Origin: an uncultured Prevotellaceae bacterium
GTDB lineage: Bacteria; Bacteroidota; Bacteroidia; Bacteroidales; Bacteroidaceae
NCBI GenBank assembly: GCA_900318115.1
Contig: ONJJ01000025.1
Span: forward strand, 1-47,060
DNA length: 47,060 nucleotides
Direction of reading: 5' to 3'
Shown here: positions 25,518 to 34,002 of the stretch, piece after piece
Layout of the letters: the number at the start of each line of letters is the position of its first letter
Position numbering within the stretch: the first letter of the stretch is position 1
The notes under the pieces: generated by a model
What the model was told of the DNA's origin: nothing
Database searches by the model: none
Seen by the model: the letters and a program-made list of their open reading frames with translations, nothing else
Translations under genes and position numbers: made by a program

Positions 25518-28500
25518 CTACTTCATGAGGACCTTGCGGCCTTGGATGATGTAGGTCTGGCCACGACGCGGGTTTGTGACGGGACGTCCCTGAAGGTCAT
25601 AGAATTTATGATTTGACGAACTACTATTGGCGATTACGTCGTTCTGGAGGTCGTGGACGCCATCGGGAGCTACGTCGGTGACGCGGAGGATGCCCTGTGC
25701 GAGGTCTTTGTCATCCCAGAAGAGGCCCGGGGCGATGTAGTAGTTGCCCAGCTGGGGCGTGCCCTTGAGTGTCTTGACTTCCTTCCAGAGGAGGATGCTG
25801 TCGCCTACGGCGAGGGTGTTGCTCTCGGGGATGGAGAGGTCGATGGTGCCGTTCATGGTCAGCGTGCCTACGTTCTGTAGGGCTGTGCCGCCGGTGGTGG
25901 TAGCAGTGGCGCAGCGGTTGGCTGCAAGACGGAGTGTGGCTCCGCTGGCGATGGTGACGTTCTTGCCTCCGAAGTCGATGACGCCGGAGATGGCAGTATC
26001 ACTGGCGCCCACGATGAGTGTGGCTCCGCTGTTGATGGTGACGCTGGCGTTGTTCCAGGACTTCTTATTGGCGGTGGAGCCGGAGAGCGTGGCTCCGCGG
26101 AGCACGGTGATGGCTCCTGTGCCGAGGGTGGCATTGTTGCCCAGATGCAGGCGTCCTTCCTCGATGCGGTTGCTGCCCGTGTGGTCACTGGCTCCGTTGA
26201 AGGTAGCCTTGCCGCTGCCCGTCTTGGTGAAGTTGGAGTTGGCAGTGATGGTTCCGGCCCAAGTCCAGTCTTCGTCGTTGCCGACTTCCCAGGTGTTTGC
26301 TCCGCTCTTTCCGTCGTTGGCGAAGGAGGCATAGCCTCCGAGGGCTCCGGTGCCTGCGAGGCGTCCGATGGCGAAGGTCTTGGCGGTGTTTTGTACGGTG
26401 AGTCCTGCGGCGATGTCGAGTGTTCCCTTTGGCATACCGTTAGCGGTGTTGAGGGTCCAGCGTGGTCCGCTGTCATCGCTGCGTCCGATGGCCTTGATTG
26501 TACCCTGGAAGTCGGCGAAGTTCAGTCCGAGCTGGGTGCGTGTGGCGAAGTAGTTGCTGCCCTTCTCTTCCTCGCAGAAGATGGTGAGTGTGCCCTCGCC
26601 CGTAATCTTATTCGTATAGGATGCACGGTTGGCGGTGTTCCAGGTGCCTGTCTTGCCTTGGGCGACATAGATGGTGAATCCGGAGCCCGTGTTCTCGGAG
26701 TAGGTGCCGCCCTGGAACTCGAGGGTGTTGGCGACCTTGTTGCAGTTCACGCACTGGGTGGTGCCTGCAGCAGCGATGAATCTCTGCAGGCTGCTGGCGA
26801 CGTTCATCTTCATCCATCCGCCACCTTTCTTGGTGAGCACGGTGCCACTGATGGGCTTGTTGACGACGAAGTCGGCGCTGTTGTTGATGACGCCGCCCTC
26901 GGTGGATGCCATCTGCATGGGCGATCCTTGTGTGACGGCTGCCGTGGTGCGCAGTTCGGCTCCGTTCTCGATGATGAACTTGTTGGCCGCGGTCTTCATG
27001 GCTCCGAAGTTACCTGCAGCCTGATTCTCGTTGCTGAGTGAGCTGGCGCTGACGACACCTCCGCTGATGCGTGTGCCGCCGGTGTAGGTGTTGTCGGTCT
27101 GCAGGGTGAGCATGCCCGTGCCGCGCTTGACGAGTGTGGTCTTTCCGACGATGGCTCCGTTGCCGTTGAAGGTGTAGTTCTTGGAGGCATCGACGATGAG
27201 GCTGTCAGCCTCGATGTTGCCCTTGAGGCTGACGGTGGTGCGTGTGGCATCGTTGGTGAAGTGTACGCGGTCGCCAGATACGAACTCGGTGGCATCGCCG
27301 TTGCCTCCGAGGAGTGTGAAGTTCTGTGCGCCTCCGAGTTCCCAGGTGGTGGACTCTGCTCCGCTCCAGACGACGTCTGTGGCATCGCGCATACCGCTGA
27401 TGACGAGGTAGAGGTCCTCGCCCTGGAGCTGCAGGCTGCTCTTGAGGGTGGTGCCCAGGCCTTCGATGACGATGTCTGTGAGCTTGCCCTTGAGGTTCTT
27501 CAATCCTGTGGCAATGAGGTAGCTGCCGATGAGTGCGTCGGCCTCGAGGGCCTTGGGAGCAGTGAACTCGAAGATGGGAGCGAGGTACTGGGGCCCGTAC
27601 TTCCAGTTCTTGGTCTCTATGCTCATGCCGCGCAGGGTGATCTGGTCGGCGGTGCGCTGGTCGCCATCCACGGCGAGGTCGAACTTCACGCGAGCGCCGA
27701 AGCCGAGTGCCAGTGTGTCAGTTGAGAGCTTGCCCACGGTGCCTTCGCCGCCGGGACGGAGGATGGAGGCGTAGTCCATTTTGATGCTCTTGAAGCTGCC
27801 GCCGTTGGAGTTAAGTTCGGCGAAGCGGTTCAGCCAGAGGTCGCTCTGGCGCAGCTGGCCGTCGAAATTCAGGGTGCCGGCCCAGACGTCGGTGGGACCC
27901 GTGTAGGTCTGCTCTACAGCGGGCAGGGTGAGGACGCCGTCACCTTGTTTTACTACACGCGTATCGCCCGAGAAAGCTGCACCCTTGACAGTGCAGGCGT
28001 AGATGGTGGTATTCACCTTGGCGGTGGCGTTGAGAATCGAGCTGTTGGTGCCCTGCACCCAGGTGGGGACGTTGAAGGTTGCCACGGCGGGTGCTGCTCC
28101 GGCCTCGACGGTGACCTGGGTGTTGGCGGTCTCGCAGACGAGGACGTGCTGGTCGTTGTAGGCGGGGGTGATGGCTGAGCCGTCACCTATGCAGACACGG
28201 TCGGTGGTGGTGAGGGGTGGTGGTGAGACGGTGATGCCTTCGAGCTGCCCGAGGAAGTAGCTCTTGTGAGGCGGCTGGTTGTAGCCCACGCACTGCCATA
28301 CCATGGCGTTGCGGTACTGCTGGTCGTGCCAGAGGGTGTAGATGCGGTAGGTGGTGGGAATGGCTGTAGTGTAGATGCGCAGTCGGCTGTTGCCCTCTGC
28401 GCGCATGACGAGTTCCTCACGCCAGTCGCCGAAGATGTCGGCGATGGCTCCGGGGTTGTTCTTGGAACTGTTGCTGGTGTTGCAGCCAGTGGTGGTGAAG

Positions 28501-30155
28501 AGTCGTCCTCCGCCGGGCTTGTAGATGGCACCTTCGCGAGCGGCGCTGCCCGGGCTGTCCATGACCTCGTCGAGGAGGTCTCCGTCCCAGTAGATGCGCT
28601 GGTTGAGGTGGCTCCAGTAGAGGGCATCGTTGGTGCCTCCTGTGGCGGGTCCGCCCTCGACGACCTTGTAGGCGGTCAGGGAGACGAGTCCGGACTGCGT
28701 GGTGCGTCCCATGGAACCGGGGAATTCGTTGGAGAAGTTGCCGGCGAGGGATCGTCCGTCGTCGCCCGTGGACTGCAGGCGGTAGAGGATCTTGCCCGTG
28801 GTGGCGTCATAGTAGGTGCAGGCGGGTTCGTCCTCGTTGCAGGTGAACTGCTCCTGTCCGTGGCGATAGGGGTCGAGGTCGGAGCAGTGCTGTGCGTCGC
28901 CGTGTCCGAGTCCTGTGGTGCAGAGACCCTTGCCGTTGTCATCGATGATCATGCTTCCGAAGACAATCTCATCGCGTCCGTCCCAGTCCACGTCGGCAAT
29001 CTGGAAGTTGTGGAAGCCGTTGCCGAAGTAGGGGTCGTTCCATCCGCCGTTGTTGTCCCAGCGCCAGCGCTGCGTGAGTTCGTGGGTGATGGGGTTGACG
29101 TCGAGTGCACACATCTTATGACGCGTGTAGCACCCGCGCCCGAGAAAGATGCTGGCGTGGCGTCCGTCGAGGAAAGGTGCTCCGAAGTAGTGTTTGGTGG
29201 CGCGGTGGCCGGTGTCGTTCTTTCCCCAGGCCTTCTCGTACTCGGCGCCAGTGGGAGCCAGGAGGTTGGCGGCCTCGCCCTTCTCCATGCGTGGCAGGGG
29301 GTAGGTCATGGGCGTGAAGGTGTCCTTGCTGGAGTCCCATCCGTAGGGCTCGCCGGTCTCTCCATTGAGATAGAGGAGGTACTCGGCTCCGTTGCGGGTG
29401 TACTCGTCGCGGGGCGCATAGTAGTTCATATTGCCAATCTGGATGTCGTGTCCGGTGGCGGTGTGGATGATCATGTTATCGGCACCGCGCATGATGCACT
29501 CCGCCTTTCCGTCCTCGTCCCAGTCGAATGCCACGAGGTCCCACTGCTCATCGGGTCCTGCCATGAGGTTGGGTCCGAGGTCTATGCTCCAGAGTCGCTT
29601 GCCGCTGAGGTCGTAGCACTCGTAGAGGTTGAAGCGCGTCTTGTTGCCGGACTCGTTGAGCGAGGGGCTGCTGCCGGTGTAGTTGCGCTTGACGATGAAT
29701 TCCACGATGCCGTCGCCGGTGACGTCGCCGAGGGAGACGTCGTTGAGCTCGTACATACTGGTGATGGTGGCTCCGGCACGGTCTACGACGGGGCTGACCA
29801 TGATGTCGAAGTATCCCCCGTTCCAGCGCGTTACCTCGGCGCACTTCTCCTGTTCCACGCCGCGGACGACGGCAGCCACCTGGTACTTGCTGGTGGCACT
29901 GCCGGCGGTGTGCGAGAAGCAGGAGACGGTGAGTCCTGCCTTCAGGAGTTTGCCGTTGCAGTAGAGGTTGTAGGTCACGTCGTAGTATTCCTCGCCAAAT
30001 ATCTTCCAGCTGACGAAGTTACCGCTGCCGCTGCCTCCGTTGACGTTGGCGGGCACTGCTACGAGACCGCGGTCGAGGCGGTCGGTCCGGCGCTGGGCGA
30101 AGACGGAGGTCGTCAGTGCCACCAGCGCAAGCAGTAGAAAGAGATGTTTCTTCAT
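25518..30155 (-). CDS. Secreted PL11-like rhamnogalacturonan lyase fused to autotransporter-type beta-strand repeats and a sorting tail
   Basis: The 1545-residue protein starts at the ATG complementary to 30153-30155 with a signal peptide (MKKHLFLLLALVALTTSVFAQ). Residues about 22-650 match rhamnogalacturonan endolyases of polysaccharide lyase family 11 (YesW/YesX type): RGLVAVP, GNFVSWKIFGEEYYDVTYNL, the repeated metal-site patterns DVTGDG, DWDEDGKAE and DVDWDGRDEI, and IFGDWREELV near the end. About 650-1480 is a beta-rich region with repeats of the form KxGxGxLTL....YTGxTxxxxGxL, known from autotransporter passengers. The last 35 residues (FYDLQGRPVTNPRRGQTYII) are a Prevotella-type sorting tail, probably for type IX-like secretion. 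The enzyme would cut the rhamnogalacturonan I backbone of pectin at the cell surface. No SusC/SusD pair lies beside it. Confidence 0.88.
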   Translation of the reverse strand: MKKHLFLLLALVALTTSVFAQRRTDRLDRGLVAVPANVNGGSGSGNFVSWKIFGEEYYDVTYNLYCNGKLLKAGLTVSCFSHTAGSATSKYQVAAVVRGVEQEKCAEVTRWNGGYFDIMVSPVVDRAGATITSMYELNDVSLGDVTGDGIVEFIVKRNYTGSSPSLNESGNKTRFNLYECYDLSGKRLWSIDLGPNLMAGPDEQWDLVAFDWDEDGKAECIMRGADNMIIHTATGHDIQIGNMNYYAPRDEYTRNGAEYLLYLNGETGEPYGWDSSKDTFTPMTYPLPRMEKGEAANLLAPTGAEYEKAWGKNDTGHRATKHYFGAPFLDGRHASIFLGRGCYTRHKMCALDVNPITHELTQRWRWDNNGGWNDPYFGNGFHNFQIADVDWDGRDEIVFGSMIIDDNGKGLCTTGLGHGDAQHCSDLDPYRHGQEQFTCNEDEPACTYYDATTGKILYRLQSTGDDGRSLAGNFSNEFPGSMGRTTQSGLVSLTAYKVVEGGPATGGTNDALYWSHLNQRIYWDGDLLDEVMDSPGSAAREGAIYKPGGGRLFTTTGCNTSNSSKNNPGAIADIFGDWREELVMRAEGNSRLRIYTTAIPTTYRIYTLWHDQQYRNAMVWQCVGYNQPPHKSYFLGQLEGITVSPPPLTTTDRVCIGDGSAITPAYNDQHVLVCETANTQVTVEAGAAPAVATFNVPTWVQGTNSSILNATAKVNTTIYACTVKGAAFSGDTRVVKQGDGVLTLPAVEQTYTGPTDVWAGTLNFDGQLRQSDLWLNRFAELNSNGGSFKSIKMDYASILRPGGEGTVGKLSTDTLALGFGARVKFDLAVDGDQRTADQITLRGMSIETKNWKYGPQYLAPIFEFTAPKALEADALIGSYLIATGLKNLKGKLTDIVIEGLGTTLKSSLQLQGEDLYLVISGMRDATDVVWSGAESTTWELGGAQNFTLLGGNGDATEFVSGDRVHFTNDATRTTVSLKGNIEADSLIVDASKNYTFNGNGAIVGKTTLVKRGTGMLTLQTDNTYTGGTRISGGVVSASSLSNENQAAGNFGAMKTAANKFIIENGAELRTTAAVTQGSPMQMASTEGGVINNSADFVVNKPISGTVLTKKGGGWMKMNVASSLQRFIAAAGTTQCVNCNKVANTLEFQGGTYSENTGSGFTIYVAQGKTGTWNTANRASYTNKITGEGTLTIFCEEEKGSNYFATRTQLGLNFADFQGTIKAIGRSDDSGPRWTLNTANGMPKGTLDIAAGLTVQNTAKTFAIGRLAGTGALGGYASFANDGKSGANTWEVGNDEDWTWAGTITANSNFTKTGSGKATFNGASDHTGSNRIEEGRLHLGNNATLGTGAITVLRGATLSGSTANKKSWNNASVTINSGATLIVGASDTAISGVIDFGGKNVTIASGATLRLAANRCATATTTGGTALQNVGTLTMNGTIDLSIPESNTLAVGDSILLWKEVKTLKGTPQLGNYYIAPGLFWDDKDLAQGILRVTDVAPDGVHDLQNDVIANSSSSNHKFYDLQGRPVTNPRRGQTYIIQGRKVLMK

Positions 30156-30204
30156 TTTGACAATATGTGTGTTTGTAGTTAGCTCGTAGTGAAACAATGC
30201 GGGG

Positions 30205-30237
30205 CAAAGATACAATGTTTTTTCGACAGAAGCGCAA
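30205..30237 (-). promoter_or_regulatory. Promoter of the lyase gene
   Basis: On the minus strand TTGC (30234-30237), a 21-base spacer and TATCTTTG (30205-30212), about 50 bases before the ATG. Confidence 0.65.
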
Positions 30238-30306
30238 GAATCCACGGTTTTAACCTTTGTTTTTTGCTCTGGGCGTCACTTTTCGGGAAGAAAAAAGGCG
30301 CTTTGC

Positions 30307-30337
30307 TTGCAAAGGATAGGAAAAATGTGTTACTTTG
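30307..30337 (+). promoter_or_regulatory. Probable promoter of the DUF4254-GT9 operon
   Basis: TTGC at 30307-30310, a 19-base spacer and TTACTTTG at 30330-30337; one mismatch to TAnnTTTG. The transcript would begin just before the octamer array. Confidence 0.5.
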
Positions 30338-30348
30338 CACCAAAGAAA

Positions 30349-30372
30349 TTCGTAAATCTGTAAATCCGTAAA
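30349..30372 (+). repeat. Octamer array before the DUF4254 start codon
   Basis: TTCGTAAA, TCTGTAAA and TCCGTAAA run end to end and stop five bases before the ATG at 30378. It is the same octamer family as in the alaS leader. Confidence 0.85.
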
Positions 30373-30377
30373 TCAAT

Positions 30378-30983
30378 ATGACATTCACAGAACTCGCTCG
30401 CCCCATCTTCGTGAGGGCCATTGATGATTACCACGTGACGGACGACGTGGACACGCCCATCCAGAACCCGTATCCCGCCGGAACCATAGAGGCAGACCTG
30501 TATCGCAAGTGCTGGATCGACACTGTGCAATGGCACTTCGAGGACATCATCCGCGACCCGGAGATCCATCCCGTGGCAGCGCTGCAGCTGAAGCGTCGCA
30601 TAGATCGCAGCAACCAGGACCGCACGGATCTGGTGGAGACCATCGACAGTTATTTCTACACCAAGTACAGCGGCATCACTCCCCTGCCGGATGCCACCAT
30701 CAACACTGAAAGCCCCGCCTGGGCCGTGGACCGATTGAGCATCCTCGCCCTGAAAATCTATCACATGCGCGAGCAGGTGCAGCGCACCGATGCCACGCCG
30801 GAACACCGTGCAGCCTGCCAGAAGAAACTGGATGTTCTGTTGGAGCAGCAGGTGGACCTCAGCACCGCTATCGACCAACTGCTGGCTGACATCGAGGCTG
30901 GGCGCAAGTGGATGAAGGTCTATAAACAGATGAAGATGTACAACGACCCCAGCACGAACCCGGTGCTGTATGGCAAGGGGTGA
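30378..30983 (+). CDS. DUF4254 domain protein
   Basis: A 201-residue soluble, mostly helical protein matching DUF4254 along its length: the start TFTELARPIFVRAIDDYH, WHFEDIIRDPEI, LKRRIDRSNQDRTDLVE and the C-terminal GRKWMKVYKQMKMYNDP. The function is unknown. In Bacteroidetes these genes lie next to a GT9 glycosyltransferase, as here 23 bases downstream, which links the protein to lipopolysaccharide core synthesis. No signal peptide or membrane segment is seen. Confidence 0.88.
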   Translation: MTFTELARPIFVRAIDDYHVTDDVDTPIQNPYPAGTIEADLYRKCWIDTVQWHFEDIIRDPEIHPVAALQLKRRIDRSNQDRTDLVETIDSYFYTKYSGITPLPDATINTESPAWAVDRLSILALKIYHMREQVQRTDATPEHRAACQKKLDVLLEQQVDLSTAIDQLLADIEAGRKWMKVYKQMKMYNDPSTNPVLYGKG

Positions 30984-30987
30984 GAGC

Positions 30988-31008
30988 TTAAAGTCTAAAG
31001 TTTAAGGT
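30988..31008 (+). repeat. Heptamer array before the GT9 start codon
   Basis: TTAAAGT, CTAAAGT and TTAAGGT run end to end; the last unit overlaps the first two bases of the GTG start at 31007. Confidence 0.7.
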
Positions 31009-32059
31009 GGAGCATATTCTGGTATTGCGTTTTTCGGCCTTGGGCGACGTGCTGATGACGTTGCCTGTGGTGGAGTCTTTTGCACGGCAACATCCTGACG
31101 TGCGGGTGACGGTGTGCAGTCGGGCGTGGGCGAAGCCCCTGTTTGACCTGCTACCGCCGAATGTGTCGTTTGTGACGGCTGACCTGAAGGGGATGCACCA
31201 GGGATGGAAGGGACTGAACCTGCTGGCGCGCCGGTTGCTGGCCCTGCAACCCACCCAGGTGGCTGACCTCCACGATGTGCTGCGCACGAAATACCTGCGC
31301 ACGCGTTTCCGCATTGCCGGACGCACGGTGCGCAAGATTAATAAGAACAGGCGTGCCCGCAGGCGCTTCATCCAGGCCGAGGTGAAGAAACCGCAGACGT
31401 CAGTGTTTGTGAAATATGCCGATGTGTTCTGCCGTCTGGGCTACACGGACTGGGAGGTGGACTTCAGGGGCCTCTTTGCCGAGGGAACTGCGGACCTGAA
31501 CCGCCGTCTGCCCACTTTCGATCCCGCACAGCGCCCCGAGCGTAACTGGGTGGCCATAGCCCCCTTTGCTACCTACGAGGGGAAAATCTACCCGCTGGAA
31601 CTGATGGAGCAGGTGGTGGCGCAGCTGGCCGCCCGCGGTGATGTGCGCCTGTTCCTCTTTGGCGCGGGCGAGCAAGAGCGCCGGACGCTGGAAGCCTGGG
31701 CCGCCAAGTACCCCCACACGGAGTCGATGGCAGGCCGGCTGGCGAACCTGGCCGAGGAGGCCGCACTCATCTCGCACTGTCGTGTCATGCTCTCCATGGA
31801 TTCGGCCAATATGCATCTGGCTTCGCTCGTGGGTGTGCCCGTGGTCAGCATCTGGGGTGCCACCCACAGCCTGGGCGGTTTCCTGGGCTATGGACAGCTG
31901 CAGGAAGATGCCGTGCAACGCACGGACCTGCCCTGCCGCCCCTGTTCCACTTACGGCAAGACCCCCTGCCGGTTCGGCGACTACCGCTGCCTGCGCGGCA
32001 TAGCACCCGCAGTGGTGGTGGAGCACATAGAACGTAAACTCAGCAACGGACCCGCATGA
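31007..32059 (+). CDS. Glycosyltransferase family 9 (heptosyltransferase-like)
   Basis: The 350-residue protein begins with GTG (MEHILVLRFSALGDVLMTLPVV), the hallmark N-terminus of GT9 ADP-heptose:LPS heptosyltransferases. The C-terminal nucleotide-sugar domain shows APFATYEGKIYPLELM, LFGAGEQE and SMDSANMHLASLVGVPVVSIWGATH, including the conserved D-(S/T)-x-x-M-H motif. Family members add heptose or a related sugar to the inner core of lipopolysaccharide on the cytoplasmic face of the inner membrane; the actual sugar in Bacteroidales is uncertain. Its stop overlaps the next start by four bases (ATGA), so the two are translationally coupled. Confidence 0.92.
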   Translation: MEHILVLRFSALGDVLMTLPVVESFARQHPDVRVTVCSRAWAKPLFDLLPPNVSFVTADLKGMHQGWKGLNLLARRLLALQPTQVADLHDVLRTKYLRTRFRIAGRTVRKINKNRRARRRFIQAEVKKPQTSVFVKYADVFCRLGYTDWEVDFRGLFAEGTADLNRRLPTFDPAQRPERNWVAIAPFATYEGKIYPLELMEQVVAQLAARGDVRLFLFGAGEQERRTLEAWAAKYPHTESMAGRLANLAEEAALISHCRVMLSMDSANMHLASLVGVPVVSIWGATHSLGGFLGYGQLQEDAVQRTDLPCRPCSTYGKTPCRFGDYRCLRGIAPAVVVEHIERKLSNGPA

Positions 32060-34002
32060 CGAACAAACTACAGTTTCTGCAAGCACCCCTGGCCCTTGTG
32101 GGCAACCTGTTGCTGCTCGTCGGCTGCTACATGCTGACGCGTGCGGCGTTCTATGTGGAGAACCAAGCGATGTTCGAACCCGTGGTGGTCAGCGAACTGC
32201 CGTCGTTGCTGCGCGGCGGGCTGCGCTTTGATTTGGCCGCCATCGCCTATACCAACGCCCTTTACTTAATCCTTCTCTACCTGCCCTGGCCCTGGAAGGA
32301 ACGCCGGGGCTGGAGGTGGATGCTGCGCGGACTGTTCGTGATTATCAATAGTATCTGTCTGGCTTCGAACCTGGCGGACTCCGTCTATTACCCCTTTATC
32401 AAACGGCGCACCACAGCCTCCGTGTTCCGCGAGTTCGGCGGCGGAGACTTCCTGGACGTCTTCACCGTGGAGGTGGTGAACCATTGGTACCTGACATTGC
32501 TGTTCGTGGTGTTGGCGGTGGCGTTGTGCTGGATGTACCGTACCCCCGTGCTGCATCCCGAGAAGCGGGGCCGGTACTACACGGCCTGCGGCGTGGGACT
32601 TCTGTTGTCCGCCCTGGCTTGCTTCGCCGGAATGCGGGGAGGGCTGGATCCCGAACAACGCCCCCTGCACAATGGGATGGCGCGGGAGTACGTGATGCAG
32701 CCGGCCAAGGCCGTGCTGGTGCAGAACACCCCCTTCTCCATCATCCGCACGTCCTCCAAGAAGAGCTATCCCACCGTGCAATACTTTACACCTGAAGCAC
32801 TGGATGCCATCTACACGCCCGTGCATCCGGCCAACGCCGCCGCAGAGCCCAAGGACCGCCGTCGGCCCAATGTCGTGGTCATCCTGCTTGAAAGTTTTGC
32901 CAGCGAGTACTCGGCGCGGCTGAACCCCTACAGCGAGGGCGTGGGCTACATGCCCTTCCTGGATTCACTGATGGCGCAGGGACTGACCTTCGAGACGATG
33001 ATGGCCAACGGCCTCAGCAGCATCGACGCCCAGGCCTCCGTCTTCGCTTCCATACCCATGATGGTCGAGAGCCTGATGAGCAGCCAGGCCACCATGAACA
33101 CCTTCGACGGACTGGGTAACTACCTGAAACAGATGGGCTACCATACGGCCTACTTCCATGGTGCTGACAACGGCTCACTGAGCATAGACGGCTTCGTCAA
33201 AGCCTGTGGCATGGAGCATTACTATGGTCGCAATGAGTACGATAATGATACGGACTGGGATCACCACTGGGGCATCTGGGACGAACCCTTCATGCAGTAC
33301 TATGCCCGGATGATGACCACCATGGCTCAGCCCTTCTGCACGGGCCTCTTCACGCTGACCTCGCACCATCCTTTCCAGATCCCGGAGGCATACCGCGACA
33401 CGTTCCCCGAGGGCCGACTGCCCATCTACAAGACCATCCGATACACGGACCACGCCCTGCGCCGCTTCTTCGAGACGGCCCGGCAGCAGCCGTGGTACGA
33501 CAACACTCTATTCGTCATCACCGGCGACCACACCAACTTGCAGGAAACACCGGCATACGTCAATGACTACGGGCGCTTTCAGGTGCCAGTCCTCTTCTAC
33601 CATCCAGCGGACTCGACACTGCGAGGCTGTCGTCCAGGCATTGCGCAGCAGATTGATATCCTGCCGACGGTGCTCGCCTACGTGGGTTACCAAGGTGAGT
33701 ACCTGGCCTTCGGCAACGACCTGCTCAGTACTCCGGCCGAAGAGACAGAGGCTGTGGGATACATCAACGGACTGTACCAACTGGTTCAGGGAACCCACGT
33801 GCTGCAATTCGACGGCGAACATGCCGTGGCACTCTATGACCTGACGTACGACCCCCTGCTGCAGGCTAACCTGGTGGCATCGCCCGGCGCGAAGGACACC
33901 CTGCGAAGGATGGAGCGGAGGCTGAAGGCCATCGTGCAGCAGTACACCACCCGCATGAATGAGAACCGACTGAGTGTCATGAACCAAAATCAGAAAGAAT
34001 GA
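32056..34002 (+). CDS. LtaS-like membrane phosphotransferase (sulfatase family), first of two
   Basis: The 648-residue protein has five N-terminal membrane helices (about 12-33, 56-75, 88-108, 140-158 and 175-195) and a periplasmic alkaline-phosphatase/sulfatase-type domain from about 270: NVVVILLESFASEYSA, NGLSSIDAQASVFASIPMM, FTLTSHHPFQIP and FVITGDHTNL, which hold the metal ligands and the nucleophile region. LtaS and its Gram-negative relatives transfer phosphoglycerol or phosphoethanolamine from lipids to glycans or lipid A. Bacteroidetes have no lipoteichoic acid, so a modification of surface glycan or lipooligosaccharide is the better guess. The nucleophile block carries Ser where LtaS has Thr. 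A close relative follows directly. Confidence 0.9.
   Translation: MTNKLQFLQAPLALVGNLLLLVGCYMLTRAAFYVENQAMFEPVVVSELPSLLRGGLRFDLAAIAYTNALYLILLYLPWPWKERRGWRWMLRGLFVIINSICLASNLADSVYYPFIKRRTTASVFREFGGGDFLDVFTVEVVNHWYLTLLFVVLAVALCWMYRTPVLHPEKRGRYYTACGVGLLLSALACFAGMRGGLDPEQRPLHNGMAREYVMQPAKAVLVQNTPFSIIRTSSKKSYPTVQYFTPEALDAIYTPVHPANAAAEPKDRRRPNVVVILLESFASEYSARLNPYSEGVGYMPFLDSLMAQGLTFETMMANGLSSIDAQASVFASIPMMVESLMSSQATMNTFDGLGNYLKQMGYHTAYFHGADNGSLSIDGFVKACGMEHYYGRNEYDNDTDWDHHWGIWDEPFMQYYARMMTTMAQPFCTGLFTLTSHHPFQIPEAYRDTFPEGRLPIYKTIRYTDHALRRFFETARQQPWYDNTLFVITGDHTNLQETPAYVNDYGRFQVPVLFYHPADSTLRGCRPGIAQQIDILPTVLAYVGYQGEYLAFGNDLLSTPAEETEAVGYINGLYQLVQGTHVLQFDGEHAVALYDLTYDPLLQANLVASPGAKDTLRRMERRLKAIVQQYTTRMNENRLSVMNQNQKE

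Noticed and set aside
28266-30137. A 623-codon plus-strand frame opposite the lyase gene
   Set aside because: The composition is Val, Gly and Ala-rich as expected of an antisense frame; no signal peptide or family pattern, and the minus-strand gene is clear.
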